Of a stretch of DNA of 64,000 nt, positions 16,691 to 24,813 are shown piece by piece; positions within the stretch are counted from its first letter, which is position 1, and the number at the start of each line of letters is the position of its first letter. The notes below the pieces were generated by a model. That model made no database searches. It was not told the DNA's origin and saw only the letters and a list, made by a program, of their open reading frames with translations. Position numbers and translations under genes: made by a program. Source of the stretch: an uncultured Eubacteriales bacterium (GTDB lineage Bacteria; Bacillota; Clostridia; Christensenellales; UBA1242); contig CAOQYA010000003.1 of NCBI GenBank assembly GCA_948514155.1, positions 1 through 64,000 on the forward strand. The letters are read 5' to 3'.

Positions 16691-16906
16691 CTATTTTCCA
16701 TCCACTGGTTTAAATAATTCTCTTACATCCACTTCAAGAGCATCCGCTAGGTCATAAACAACTTTCGTCCCTACTGAAATCAAATTATTTTCTACTTTGT
16801 ATATGTAAGAAGTTGTTTTGCCAATTCTTAAAGAAAGTTCATACCCAGAAAGGCCTCTGAGTTCCCTAAGTCTATGAACATTAAAACCAAAATCATTCAA
16901 ACTCAT
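16691..16906 (-). CDS. XRE-family regulator, tandem copy 2
   Basis: A 71-residue helix-turn-helix protein (LSGYELSLRIGKTTSYIYKVEN) ending DVRELFKPVDGK. TAGAAT lies 6 nt before its ATG, the spacing seen for predicted leaderless genes here, but its -35 is weak. The upstream gap (16921-16958) contains AGCGC/GCGCT and CGAC/GTCG inverted repeats that could be operators. Confidence 0.8.
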   Translation of the reverse strand: MSLNDFGFNVHRLRELRGLSGYELSLRIGKTTSYIYKVENNLISVGTKVVYDLADALEVDVRELFKPVDGK

Positions 16907-16958
16907 ACTTTTATTCTACTTAATAGCGCACAGCGCTTAGTCGACCTATAGTCGCGAT

Positions 16959-17180
16959 TTAATTTTTATTCAATAACTCTAAAACATACGACGGCTCCAC
17001 ATCTAAAGCCTGACATATCTCAATAAACCTAAGAAGAGAAATATTAACCTCTCCTTTTTCTACTTTATACATATAGTCATTTACTTTTCCTATACGCAAA
17101 CTTAGTTCGTATGCGGAGATATTCTTTTCTTGCCTTATTTTTTTTAATATAAGCCCTATATTGGTCATGTTTGTTTTCAT
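16959..17180 (-). CDS. XRE-family regulator, tandem copy 1
   Basis: A 73-residue helix-turn-helix protein (ISAYELSLRIGKVNDYMYKVEKGEVN), paralogous to the next two genes but with a different tail (SYVLELLNKN). TATAAT at 17188-17193 lies 7 nt before the ATG; no -35 or ribosome binding site is obvious. It is divergent from the SLOG gene, whose consensus promoter shares the intergenic region, so it is the best candidate repressor of that gene. Confidence 0.8.
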   Translation of the reverse strand: MKTNMTNIGLILKKIRQEKNISAYELSLRIGKVNDYMYKVEKGEVNISLLRFIEICQALDVEPSYVLELLNKN

Positions 17181-17207
17181 ATATTAGATTATAAACCACT
17201 TAAATAA

Positions 17208-17237
17208 TTGACATTTAGTCCCTCCCGCTATTATAAT
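17208..17237 (+). promoter_or_regulatory. Consensus sigma-A promoter of the SLOG gene
   Basis: TTGACA (17208-17213), an 18-nt spacer and TATAAT (17232-17237) are a perfect two-box match. The ATG at 17236 overlaps the -10 box and cannot be in the transcript. Confidence 0.75.
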
Positions 17238-17268
17238 GGACCGTGAGTCCATTTTTAGGCGGTGCCAT

Positions 17269-17739
17269 TTGTTAGTTTGCTCTTTATTCGGTCACAGTTA
17301 TATTTTGTTTCTTGACAGAAACTTGATTTTTGATACAATCAAATCGGCAGTCGATAGAGGCTATCGCACCTTTTATGTCGGCAGACATGGCGAATTTGAT
17401 AAACTGGCCTTGCAAATATGCAAAGAGATAAAAAACAAATATTGCCCAGATATGAAGATTTATCTTGTTTTCACTTCAATGACTGACATGGTAAGGAATA
17501 AATCTGGGTTATGCAATATGGACTGCTTGTATGATGTGGAGCCAATTTTGTTTGAAATCGAAAATGTTCACTACAAGAGGAGAATAACCTTCACAAATCA
17601 GCGCATGGCAGAATGCTGCGATTTAGTGATTTGCTATGCTGACGAAGAGGTTGTTGACAGCGGAGCGGCAAGGGCTGTGCGTTATGCAAGAAAAATCGGC
17701 AAAGAAGTAATCAACTTATTTAAAAAGCGCCGACCTTAA
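17269..17739 (+). CDS. SLOG-superfamily (DUF1273/YpsA-like) nucleotide-binding protein
   Basis: A 156-residue Rossmann-like protein of the SLOG superfamily, whose members bind or process nucleotides or nucleotide-derived ligands. Visible landmarks are the N-terminal strand with FGH, GYRTFYVGRHGEFDKLALQICKEI cut over the first ligand site, a middle FTNQRMAECCDLVICYAD, and the late SGAARAVRYARKIGKEVINL. I choose TTG at 17269 because the promoter's start point should be near 17244, AGGCGG lies 6 nt ahead of the TTG, and family members begin directly with this strand. It is followed by the Fic gene on the same strand. Confidence 0.75.
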   Translation: MLVCSLFGHSYILFLDRNLIFDTIKSAVDRGYRTFYVGRHGEFDKLALQICKEIKNKYCPDMKIYLVFTSMTDMVRNKSGLCNMDCLYDVEPILFEIENVHYKRRITFTNQRMAECCDLVICYADEEVVDSGAARAVRYARKIGKEVINLFKKRRP

Positions 17740-17743
17740 TAAT

Positions 17744-17800
17744 TCTATCGGCAAGAAAAATTTCAATTTTTTCAATTTTGCTTGATTTCTTGCCGATAGA
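17744..17800. promoter_or_regulatory. 15-bp inverted repeat overlapping the Fic promoter
   Basis: TCTATCGGCAAGAAA (17744-17758) and its exact reverse complement TTTCTTGCCGATAGA (17786-17800) are 27 nt apart. The right arm covers the end of the -35 box and most of the spacer. No T-run follows, so an operator is more likely than a terminator. The HTH of the Fic protein or one of the XRE proteins could bind it. Confidence 0.65.
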
Positions 17801-17810
17801 TGTATATAAT
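17782..17810 (+). promoter_or_regulatory. Promoter of the Fic gene (leaderless)
   Basis: TTGATT (17782-17787), a 17-nt spacer and TATAAT (17805-17810) end 6 nt before the ATG at 17817. No ribosome binding site is possible. Confidence 0.7.
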
Positions 17811-17816
17811 AAAGAT

Positions 17817-18695
17817 ATGGAATTTAAAAGTGTTAGTGAAATTGCTAAAATCTGGAATGTGTCGGAGAGGACTGTTCGCAACTATTGTGCGTGCGGAAAG
17901 GTTTCAGGCGCAAAACTTTCGGGCAAGACATGGCTTATCCCGAAAGACGCCAAAAAGCCCGAAAGATTAAACAAAAAAGAAACCTCTCTTCTTCACACAT
18001 TAAAAGAAGAAAGAGATATGGGGCTGAAAGGCGGAATATATCATAAAACACAAGTCGAGTTCTCATATAACACAAATCACATCGAAGGCAGCACTTTAAG
18101 CGAGGAGCAGACAAGATTTATTTTTGAGACTAACACAATTGGGATATCTCCTTCCCCAATAAATGCCGACGATGTGATTGAAACAACAAATCATTTCAAA
18201 TGTTTTGACTATATGCTAGACAATGCAAATAAAACACTTTCAGAAAAGTTCATTAAAAAACTGCACTACATCTTAAAATCTTCCACTTCGGATAGTAAGA
18301 AAAATTGGTTTAAGATTGGAGACTACAAAACTAGGCCTAATGAAATTGGCGGAAATGCCACTTGCCCGCCAAAGGATGTCCAAAAGCAAATTGAGACGCT
18401 GCTAGATAGATACAACTCCATTCAAAAGCCGACTTTAGAGGACATTATTGAGTTTCACAAAAATTTTGAGAGCATCCACCCATTTCAAGACGGAAACGGC
18501 AGAGTGGGCAGGCTGATTATGTTTAAGGAATGCCTTAAAAACAAGATTGTTCCTTTCATTATAAATGACAGCGTGAAATGGTTCTATTATCGGGGCCTAA
18601 GAGAGTGGGACAATGAACGAGGCTTTTTGATTGAAACATGCCTCGCAGCACAAGATAGATATAAAGCATATCTTGAGTATTTTGATATAACTTAA
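17817..18695 (+). CDS. Fic-domain AMP transferase with N-terminal HTH and inhibitory helix
   Basis: A 292-residue protein that should transfer AMP, or another nucleotide moiety, to protein hydroxyl groups. The N-terminal ~50 residues form an excisionase/MerR-like helix-turn-helix (SVSEIAKIWNVSERTVRNY). The inhibitory-helix motif [ST]xxxE[GN] is present as TNHIEG ahead of the catalytic core, as in class II self-inhibited Fic proteins. The core motif HPFQDGNGRVGRL (about residues 221-233) is intact. The ATG at 17817 lies 6 nt after TATAAT; a start at 17778 would be upstream of the promoter. A GC-rich hairpin terminator follows. Confidence 0.9.
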   Translation: MEFKSVSEIAKIWNVSERTVRNYCACGKVSGAKLSGKTWLIPKDAKKPERLNKKETSLLHTLKEERDMGLKGGIYHKTQVEFSYNTNHIEGSTLSEEQTRFIFETNTIGISPSPINADDVIETTNHFKCFDYMLDNANKTLSEKFIKKLHYILKSSTSDSKKNWFKIGDYKTRPNEIGGNATCPPKDVQKQIETLLDRYNSIQKPTLEDIIEFHKNFESIHPFQDGNGRVGRLIMFKECLKNKIVPFIINDSVKWFYYRGLREWDNERGFLIETCLAAQDRYKAYLEYFDIT

Positions 18696-18713
18696 GCGGA
18701 GGGCGCGCCTTGA

Positions 18714-18760
18714 GCCCGGTCGCACGCGCGCTTTAGCGCGGGCGGCCGGGCGTTTTGTTT
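18714..18760 (+). terminator. GC-rich terminator after fic
   Basis: GCCCGG (18714-18719) pairs with CCGGGC (18746-18751), with a further CGC/GCG extension and an inner GCGC hairpin, followed by TTTTGTTT. The whole 18696-18800 stretch is much more GC-rich than its neighbours and carries no gene. Confidence 0.65.
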
Positions 18761-18801
18761 GCGCCGGAGCGGGCGGCGGAAAGCCGGACGCGGGGCGCAA
18801 G

Positions 18802-18839
18802 CAAAAAAAATCGGCTAGGGGCTTTGCCTCAGCCGATTT
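18802..18839 (-). terminator. Terminator after vanW
   Basis: On the minus strand ATCGGCT and AGCCGAT arms enclose a loop of about 14 nt and are followed by a run of T. Confidence 0.75.
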
Positions 18840-18852
18840 CAAGGCGCGCGTT

Positions 18853-20385
18853 TTATGGGTTATATGCGCTTGGCCTTTCTTTTTCGATTTTTGCTCTCAC
18901 AGTTTCATTCGTAGTTCCCGTCACCTTCTGCGGCGGAATGAATTTAACATCATTCTCTGGCAAGGTCATGCCCTCTCCGAGTTCTTCCGTGCCTTCCACG
19001 ATAATGCCCTCTTGCGGCCAGTAGTAGTCGTGGCGAAGTTCTTTTTCTTCCACCACCTCGCCGTTTTCAAGATATTCAAGATATGCCTTGCTTTCATATC
19101 CCTCTCTTGGATAGCGAACGCGATAATATTCACCCTTATAAATCACCTTGTTTGAATATTCGCCGGTCGTGTCTTGAATAATCTTATCCCCACTGTGCGG
19201 AAGCACCTTGATAAATTCGGCTCTTGTGCGGATGCTCTTTCCCTCTTCAATCGGCTGACCGTAAATCTCGGCATAAACATTTTCGTTATCTGAATATGTC
19301 TTGATGTAGATTGGCGCTTCCAACGTGTTTTTAAACACAAGGTCGGAATATCCCTCAGACACCATAGCATCCAGCGATAGCGGCACATAACTTGCCGGCA
19401 GTGAGTGGTGATTTGCTTCTAGTATATCAACTCCTGCAAGCAGCAGCGCGTTATATAATGTTGTAGAAGCCTGGCAGACACCTCCGCCTGCGCCCTTAAC
19501 ATATGCGCCGTTCAAGATAATGTTGGCCTCTTTGTAGCCATTCTCTGTCGTTCTTGCGCCCGTCACATTATTAAAACTAACTTCCTCGCCCGGCATAATC
19601 ACCTTGCCGTTGAAAGAGCCGAGCGCGCGCGAAACATTGTTCTTTCTCGCAGGCTGAGAAGAGGCATAACTTGTGGAGAACTTAGACCTCTGGGTTATTG
19701 CGCCCAAAATATCCTCCTCGCTTCCCTCAAAAGGAATTTCCACAACTGGAATGTCGATGTCGACTTCCTTTCCCTCTTGCAGCCCTTCGTCAATTCTTGC
19801 ATAGAGTGCGCCGCGGTCAACGCTTATTCCGCTCTTTCCCTCGCTCAAAGAAAACATCGGGTCGCCCTCTGGATCAAACACCACTTCTGGCGCAGAGGCA
19901 GGCTTATCAATTTCCGCTGCAATCGTCTCCACCTTCTCTTCAAGCCCGCCAAGCACCGTCTTATATGACACCTGCACGGCCAGCCCGTTTTTCTTTATTT
20001 TGTTTGTCTCTTTAAATCTTTTTAAAAAGGTGCCTTCGTGTCCCACCTTAAGAACTTCGGTCAGCACCGGCTCGACCTCATTTTTCACCTCAAAATCGCT
20101 GCCCGTGAATGTCCATTTTTGGTCGCCATAATGAAGAGTTAGCTTAACATCGGCTCTTGAAGAGAGCAGCGAATAGGAAACTATGTTTTCCGCCTGCTTT
20201 CTGGTCATACCCGACACATCAATGCCGTTTATCGTAGTTCCGTTTAAAAATGTGTCATTTGGCGAAAGATTATCAACAAAATAGAACTGACAAAACAGAA
20301 GCAGCCCCACTGCGAGCACTGCAACGCCAAGCCCCCAATAAAGCCCCTTCCACTTTTTTCTTGTTTTAACTTTTTCTGCGCTCAT
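18853..20385 (-). CDS. VanW-family cell-wall protein with peptidoglycan-binding-like domain
   Basis: A 510-residue envelope protein anchored by one N-terminal membrane segment (about residues 15-36). The middle (about 60-220) resembles the YoaR/peptidoglycan-binding-like domain that precedes VanW domains, with SLSEGKSGISVD. The VanW domain follows (about 235-380), with GSFNGKVIMPGEEVSFNNVTG, the hallmark GGGVCQASTTLYNALLLAG and NHHSLPASYVPLSLDA. The C-terminal ~120 residues are acidic. VanW is found in some vancomycin clusters, but this stand-alone architecture is common in Bacillota without resistance, so no resistance role is implied. Confidence 0.9.
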   Translation of the reverse strand: MSAEKVKTRKKWKGLYWGLGVAVLAVGLLLFCQFYFVDNLSPNDTFLNGTTINGIDVSGMTRKQAENIVSYSLLSSRADVKLTLHYGDQKWTFTGSDFEVKNEVEPVLTEVLKVGHEGTFLKRFKETNKIKKNGLAVQVSYKTVLGGLEEKVETIAAEIDKPASAPEVVFDPEGDPMFSLSEGKSGISVDRGALYARIDEGLQEGKEVDIDIPVVEIPFEGSEEDILGAITQRSKFSTSYASSQPARKNNVSRALGSFNGKVIMPGEEVSFNNVTGARTTENGYKEANIILNGAYVKGAGGGVCQASTTLYNALLLAGVDILEANHHSLPASYVPLSLDAMVSEGYSDLVFKNTLEAPIYIKTYSDNENVYAEIYGQPIEEGKSIRTRAEFIKVLPHSGDKIIQDTTGEYSNKVIYKGEYYRVRYPREGYESKAYLEYLENGEVVEEKELRHDYYWPQEGIIVEGTEELGEGMTLPENDVKFIPPQKVTGTTNETVRAKIEKERPSAYNP

Positions 20386-20423
20386 GCCTCTAGTATGTGA
20401 AAGAGGAATAAAAAAATACGCAA

Positions 20424-20448
20424 TAAAAAAGAGAGATTCCTCTCTCTC
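20424..20448 (-). terminator. Terminator after cca
   Basis: GAGAGA/TCTCTC arms with a 4-nt loop, followed on the minus strand by a T-run. Confidence 0.7.
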
Positions 20449-21662
20449 TAAAATTTGTGATAATGCTTTTTTCCTATGTTTCTAAGAAGTTCCTCTGCAG
20501 TATTTGCGCACTTGCCGTCGAACACGTCACTTAAAGCGTCCATAAACACCTTATCATACATCTTTTCGGGCATGGACGGAAAATGTTTTTTAAGGTCCTT
20601 CTCGCCGATTTTCAAATCGCTTTTTCTGATAACAAGTTTGTGCGAAATGATATATTTATAGAAAAATTGATATTTTTGTGCCAAAATCTTTGATTTTTTA
20701 ATTAACACATCATATATCTGCGGAAAGTTATCGAAATATCTAAAGAAATATTGTTTATTCTTTAAATGATTGAGCGCGTCATAGTAGCCCGACACAATGT
20801 TGATAAACTGCCCTTCTCTCTTCTTTGTAAAGCCCGAATTTTCAAGCAAGTTATATAAGAAATATGAAATGCTTGCAGGCTGCGCCGCATCAACAACATC
20901 AATTATAAAGCCCATAAGTTTATCGTCACATTTTGCAATCATGCGTGGCTTTATGTGCTCAACTTCAAAGCCCACTCTCTTCCAAACGCCCAATCGATTG
21001 TAAAGTTTGACAGCTCTAACAGCGCCCTTGTTTGTGGTGCGTGCAAAGAGTTTTTCAAGTTCCTCGGTCACCTTAGATTTTGTGATATCTTTAACATTAT
21101 CCACATTTTTATGCGCCCAAACGAGAGTTTGCGCTTCGATTGAGAAATTGTATTCTCCGGCAAGACGCAACATTCTTAAAATGCGCACGCCGTCGTCATT
21201 TAAGATATGGTCGCTGACCGCTCGAATTTTCTTGCGTTTGAGGTCCTTAACTCCGCCGAACGGGTCTATAATTTTCTCCGCCAATATGTCATAATAAATG
21301 GCGTTGATTGTAAAGTCGCGGCGCGAGGCATCTTCGCCAAGGTCAGAAATAAACTCCACCTCTTGTGGGCAATGGCCTTTAAACGCCCCCTCACGCCTGA
21401 AAGTTGCATAGTCAAAACTCTTTGTTGGGCAAACAATCTTGCAGGTGCCAAAGGCCTTGTTTTTATTCTTGAGCGAAAACTCGCTGCCCTCAAGTTTCTT
21501 CTCAAGTTCTGATAGTGTCAGCGCGCTGCACACATCTTCGTCCTCGCATTCTCTGCCAAGCAGTGCATTTCGCACCCACCCGCCAACAAGATAAAAATTG
21601 CCGCTAACGAGCGTGGCGAGTTCTTTAACCTTTTCACTTGGAGTGATTTGAAAAATATTCAT
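20448..21662 (-). CDS. cca: CCA-adding tRNA nucleotidyltransferase
   Basis: Builds or repairs the 3' CCA of tRNAs. The class II nucleotidyltransferase core is clear: FYLVGGWVRNALLGR (about residue 24), the metal-binding acidic pair in CEDEDVCSA, RREGAFKG, and DASRRDFTINAIYYD with DPFGGVKDL, then the RILRMLRLAGEY head-neck helix. Length 404 is normal. Both tRNA genes seen here encode CCA, so repair may be the main task. There is no ribosome binding site; TTGACA-17-TAAGAT ends exactly 6 nt before the ATG, predicting a leaderless transcript. It diverges from the P-type ATPase gene. Confidence 0.93.
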   Translation of the reverse strand: MNIFQITPSEKVKELATLVSGNFYLVGGWVRNALLGRECEDEDVCSALTLSELEKKLEGSEFSLKNKNKAFGTCKIVCPTKSFDYATFRREGAFKGHCPQEVEFISDLGEDASRRDFTINAIYYDILAEKIIDPFGGVKDLKRKKIRAVSDHILNDDGVRILRMLRLAGEYNFSIEAQTLVWAHKNVDNVKDITKSKVTEELEKLFARTTNKGAVRAVKLYNRLGVWKRVGFEVEHIKPRMIAKCDDKLMGFIIDVVDAAQPASISYFLYNLLENSGFTKKREGQFINIVSGYYDALNHLKNKQYFFRYFDNFPQIYDVLIKKSKILAQKYQFFYKYIISHKLVIRKSDLKIGEKDLKKHFPSMPEKMYDKVFMDALSDVFDGKCANTAEELLRNIGKKHYHKF

Positions 21663-21668
21663 ATTTAA

Positions 21669-21697
21669 ATCTTAAACAAATAGCATATTTTTGTCAA
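21669..21697 (-). promoter_or_regulatory. Promoter of cca (leaderless)
   Basis: TTGACA (21692-21697), 17 nt, TAAGAT (21669-21674) on the minus strand, then 6 nt to the ATG at 21662. Confidence 0.65.
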
Positions 21698-21713
21698 GCG
21701 AATGTTATTTCAT

Positions 21714-21743
21714 TTGACTTTAGTGGCATAATTTTTGTATCAT
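21714..21743 (+). promoter_or_regulatory. Promoter of the P-type ATPase gene (leaderless)
   Basis: TTGACT (21714-21719), 18 nt, TATCAT (21738-21743), then 6 nt to the GTG at 21750. Confidence 0.6.
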
Positions 21744-21749
21744 TTAATC

Positions 21750-24137
21750 GTGAAAAAAGAGAAAAAAGCATTCGAACTTGTTCGATATGTTACAAATAAA
21801 GATTTTGGGCTTAGCAGCGAGCAAATTGCCGAGCGTAAGGAACACGGCCTCGTCAATGACACGAAAGTCAAATCGTCTCGTTCCTATTTTTCCATTTTCG
21901 TAAAAAACACTTGCACATTTTTCAATCTTATCTGGCTGCTGATTGCAATCGCGCTGATTTGCGTGGGAGCCTACAGCGACCTGTTATTCCTTCTTGTTAT
22001 CTTCTGCAACACCGCTGTTGCAATAATTCAAGAGTCAAGGGCAAAGCACATGATTGAAAAACTATCGCTGGTCACCACTCCTCGCATTAAAACTGTGCGA
22101 AATGGAGAACAAAGCGAGGTGCCGGCCGACGCACTGCTTCTCGACGATGTGATAATCTTGCAAAATGGCGACCAAGTCCCCTCCGACTGCGAAATAATTG
22201 ACGGCGATGTGGAGGTTAACGAAAGCCTGCTGACTGGCGAGAGTAACGCAATCAAAAAGAAGGTGGGCGACACTCTTCTTTCGGGAAGTTTCCTTGTTGC
22301 GGGCAAATGCTGGGCGCGAGTTGAAAAGGTGGGCAAAGATAACTACATTCAAACAATCGCCTCCAAAGCAAAAGAGTTTAAAGCCCCCGCCTCCAACCTG
22401 TTTAAAGACATCAATCGCCTGATAAAATATATCGGCGTGGCGCTCATTCCACTTGGCGTGCTGACAATCATAAAAGAACTTGTGCTTCTGTCAAACCCTG
22501 TTAAGGATGCGGTCACAAACACCTCGGGAGCGCTCACCGGCATGATCCCGGCGGGAATGTTCCTGCTTATCACAATCTCGCTTTCAGTTGGCGTTGTCAA
22601 ACTCGCCCGCAAAAAAACACTTGTTAAAGATATCTACTCCATTGAAATGCTCTCACGAAGCAATGTGCTCTGCCTTGACAAAACAGGAACAATCACCGAC
22701 GGCACAATGAATGTTTTAGAAACAATCTACACTTCAAAGAAAAACAAAAAATCTGTTGACAACATAATTTCCAACATTTTAGGCGCACAAAACGCCACAA
22801 ATGCCACATCAACTGCTCTAATTCAAAAATTCTCGATTAAGCACGACATGAAAGTTTCTGCAAAAATGGAATTTTCTTCGGCTAGAAAATATTCTGCAAC
22901 ATCATTTTCAAATGGCAAAACATATTATCTTGGGGCGCCGACATTTGTTAATGTTAAACTAAGCGAAAAACAATCGGATATTTTAAAACAACGCATGCAA
23001 GAAGGCTACAGAGTGATTGCCCTCACCGAGACCAACCAGCCGTTTGACGAAAAAAATGGAGCGCCCGTGGGCATAACCCTTGCACTGTTTGTGCTTGAAG
23101 ACCACATCCGCGAAAACGCAGTTGAAACAATTCGCTGGTTTAAGGAAAATGAAGTTGAAGTTAAAATCATTTCGGGCGACGACCCAATTACCGTTTCCAA
23201 GATTGCCGAGCGCGTGGGCGTGAATGGCTACGACAAATATATCTCGCTCGAAAATGTCTCGCTCGAAGAGGTTGAACAACTGGCCGAAAACTTCACCGTG
23301 TTTGGAAGGGTCAGTCCCGAACAAAAATATGTTATCGTTAAAACTCTAAAGAAAAAAGGCAAGGTTGTTGCAATGACCGGCGACGGCGTGAACGACACTC
23401 TGGCCTTGAAAGAAGCCGACTGCTCGATTGCAATGGCCGATGGCAGCGAGGTGGCAAGAAACATCTCAAATCTTGTGCTCATGGACTCTAACTTCACTTC
23501 CCTGCCAAGTGTTGTTAAGGAAGGAAGGCAGGTTGTTAACAATGTGCAAAACTCCTCCGTTCTTTATCTTATGAAAACCCTTTTCACTCTTGTTATGTGC
23601 CTTGCAACAATCGTCATGGTGGTGCCATATCCATGCGCGCCGCGTCAACTTTTCCTTCTTGAAATGTTCGTGATTGGTCTGCCAAGTTTTATCTTAACAT
23701 TCCAGCCTAACACAGAACTAATAAAAGGAAATTTCATTCCCGAAGTTCTTAAGAAGTCAATTCCAATGGCACTTTTAATGATATTCAATGTGTTTGTGGT
23801 CATTTTCCTAGGCTCCGAGCATTTCAGCACGCTAAGCGCAGCCGAATACGACACACTTATCACCCTCACACTCACATTCACCGGCTTTTTAAATCTTGCT
23901 TGCCTGTGCATCCCGCTGACCAAACTTAAAGCGGTTGCGATGTGCTTGTCGCTGATTTTACTTGTTGCAACAAGCCTTGTGATGCCAGAGTTCTTCACAA
24001 TGACAGAGTTCAGTTTCACCGTGCTTGTCACCTTCTTTGCAATCATGGCCTGCTCGATGCTAATTCTCTTTGTAGCGAACATGCTACGCGGTCGAATAAA
24101 AATCAATCTCAAAAAGAAAAAAGAAAAAGCCAAATAA
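21750..24137 (+). CDS. P-type cation-transporting ATPase (CtpE-like)
   Basis: A 795-residue membrane pump that couples ATP hydrolysis to cation transport. All P-type signatures are present: actuator TGES (about residue 165), phosphorylation motif CLDKTGTITDG (about 310), GDDPITV and hinge GDGVNDTLALKEADCSIAMA (about 540). Helix M4 carries MIPAGMFLL instead of the PEGL of classical calcium pumps, which fits the CtpE-type group that has been linked to calcium uptake; the ion here is not certain. No N-terminal metal-binding domain is seen. The GTG at 21750 is chosen because TATCAT ends 6 nt upstream. A hairpin terminator follows. Confidence 0.9.
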   Translation: MKKEKKAFELVRYVTNKDFGLSSEQIAERKEHGLVNDTKVKSSRSYFSIFVKNTCTFFNLIWLLIAIALICVGAYSDLLFLLVIFCNTAVAIIQESRAKHMIEKLSLVTTPRIKTVRNGEQSEVPADALLLDDVIILQNGDQVPSDCEIIDGDVEVNESLLTGESNAIKKKVGDTLLSGSFLVAGKCWARVEKVGKDNYIQTIASKAKEFKAPASNLFKDINRLIKYIGVALIPLGVLTIIKELVLLSNPVKDAVTNTSGALTGMIPAGMFLLITISLSVGVVKLARKKTLVKDIYSIEMLSRSNVLCLDKTGTITDGTMNVLETIYTSKKNKKSVDNIISNILGAQNATNATSTALIQKFSIKHDMKVSAKMEFSSARKYSATSFSNGKTYYLGAPTFVNVKLSEKQSDILKQRMQEGYRVIALTETNQPFDEKNGAPVGITLALFVLEDHIRENAVETIRWFKENEVEVKIISGDDPITVSKIAERVGVNGYDKYISLENVSLEEVEQLAENFTVFGRVSPEQKYVIVKTLKKKGKVVAMTGDGVNDTLALKEADCSIAMADGSEVARNISNLVLMDSNFTSLPSVVKEGRQVVNNVQNSSVLYLMKTLFTLVMCLATIVMVVPYPCAPRQLFLLEMFVIGLPSFILTFQPNTELIKGNFIPEVLKKSIPMALLMIFNVFVVIFLGSEHFSTLSAAEYDTLITLTLTFTGFLNLACLCIPLTKLKAVAMCLSLILLVATSLVMPEFFTMTEFSFTVLVTFFAIMACSMLILFVANMLRGRIKINLKKKKEKAK

Positions 24138-24166
24138 AAAAGCGCCCTCAAATGGGCGTTTTTTTA
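24136..24166. terminator. Bidirectional terminator between convergent genes
   Basis: CGCCC-TCAAAT-GGGCG (24143-24158) is flanked by an A-run and a T-run. Confidence 0.75.
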
Positions 24167-24811
24167 AAGAGTTTTGAAGTCTTCAATCGAAGAGTAGATT
24201 GAATTTGTGTTTGCTTTTTGCGTTACTTTAACAACATATGTTGTTGCATTTTCCGCGTCCGAATATTTAACTGCAACATACATGTCAAGGCTTTTAAGTT
24301 CGTTCTTTTCAGAAAGAGCGAAATATATCGATGTGAATGTTAGTTTTTCATTTTGAGCGAATATGTTGCGATATTCGCTGCCGTCCGCATATTTGAGTGT
24401 TTGAGGCTGAGAATATTTAAATTCAACATAATAGCCCTTTTCAAGCACATTAGACTTCACACCTGAAAGTGTTAAGTTTTCGCTCTGCCCACTTATAGAA
24501 TAATCGCCAAGTCTGCCACTGAAAAGCGAAACAAGATAGGAAGCCTGATAGATGTTATCAAATTTTTCCATGAAATCATTGTATAAGCTTTGGTCGGAAG
24601 AAAACTCTCCATATGCGTTCGACTTGTCATAAATCACCACTCTGTCCGGCTTGCCGACAACTGCCGGCTTAAGGTTCATTGGCACGCAAGCGCCCACAAT
24701 GATTAGAATTGCAAGCACAAGCGCCACCCCTATAACAGACAGCGCAATTATGCGATTTTTTTTCTTCTTTCTTATCGCCATTTCATGGTCAAGAATAAGG
24801 TCATTCGCCAT
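24164..24811 (-). CDS. Hypothetical membrane-anchored protein downstream of ftsH
   Basis: A 215-residue protein with a basic N-terminus (IRKKKKNR), one membrane segment (about residues 22-44) and an extracytoplasmic remainder without recognised motifs. It starts two nucleotides after the ftsH stop, using a GGAG inside the last ftsH codons, so it is translationally coupled to ftsH and may be a substrate, adaptor or envelope partner of the protease. That role is inference. Confidence 0.65.
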   Translation of the reverse strand: MANDLILDHEMAIRKKKKNRIIALSVIGVALVLAILIIVGACVPMNLKPAVVGKPDRVVIYDKSNAYGEFSSDQSLYNDFMEKFDNIYQASYLVSLFSGRLGDYSISGQSENLTLSGVKSNVLEKGYYVEFKYSQPQTLKYADGSEYRNIFAQNEKLTFTSIYFALSEKNELKSLDMYVAVKYSDAENATTYVVKVTQKANTNSIYSSIEDFKTL

Positions 24812-24813
24812 GA

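Noticed and set aside
17236..17268. ATG start for the SLOG gene
   Set aside because: The codon overlaps a perfect -10 box and cannot be part of the mRNA.
18853..20385. VanW as evidence for vancomycin resistance
   Set aside because: No vanA/H/X-type genes are nearby, and VanW-domain proteins are common without resistance.
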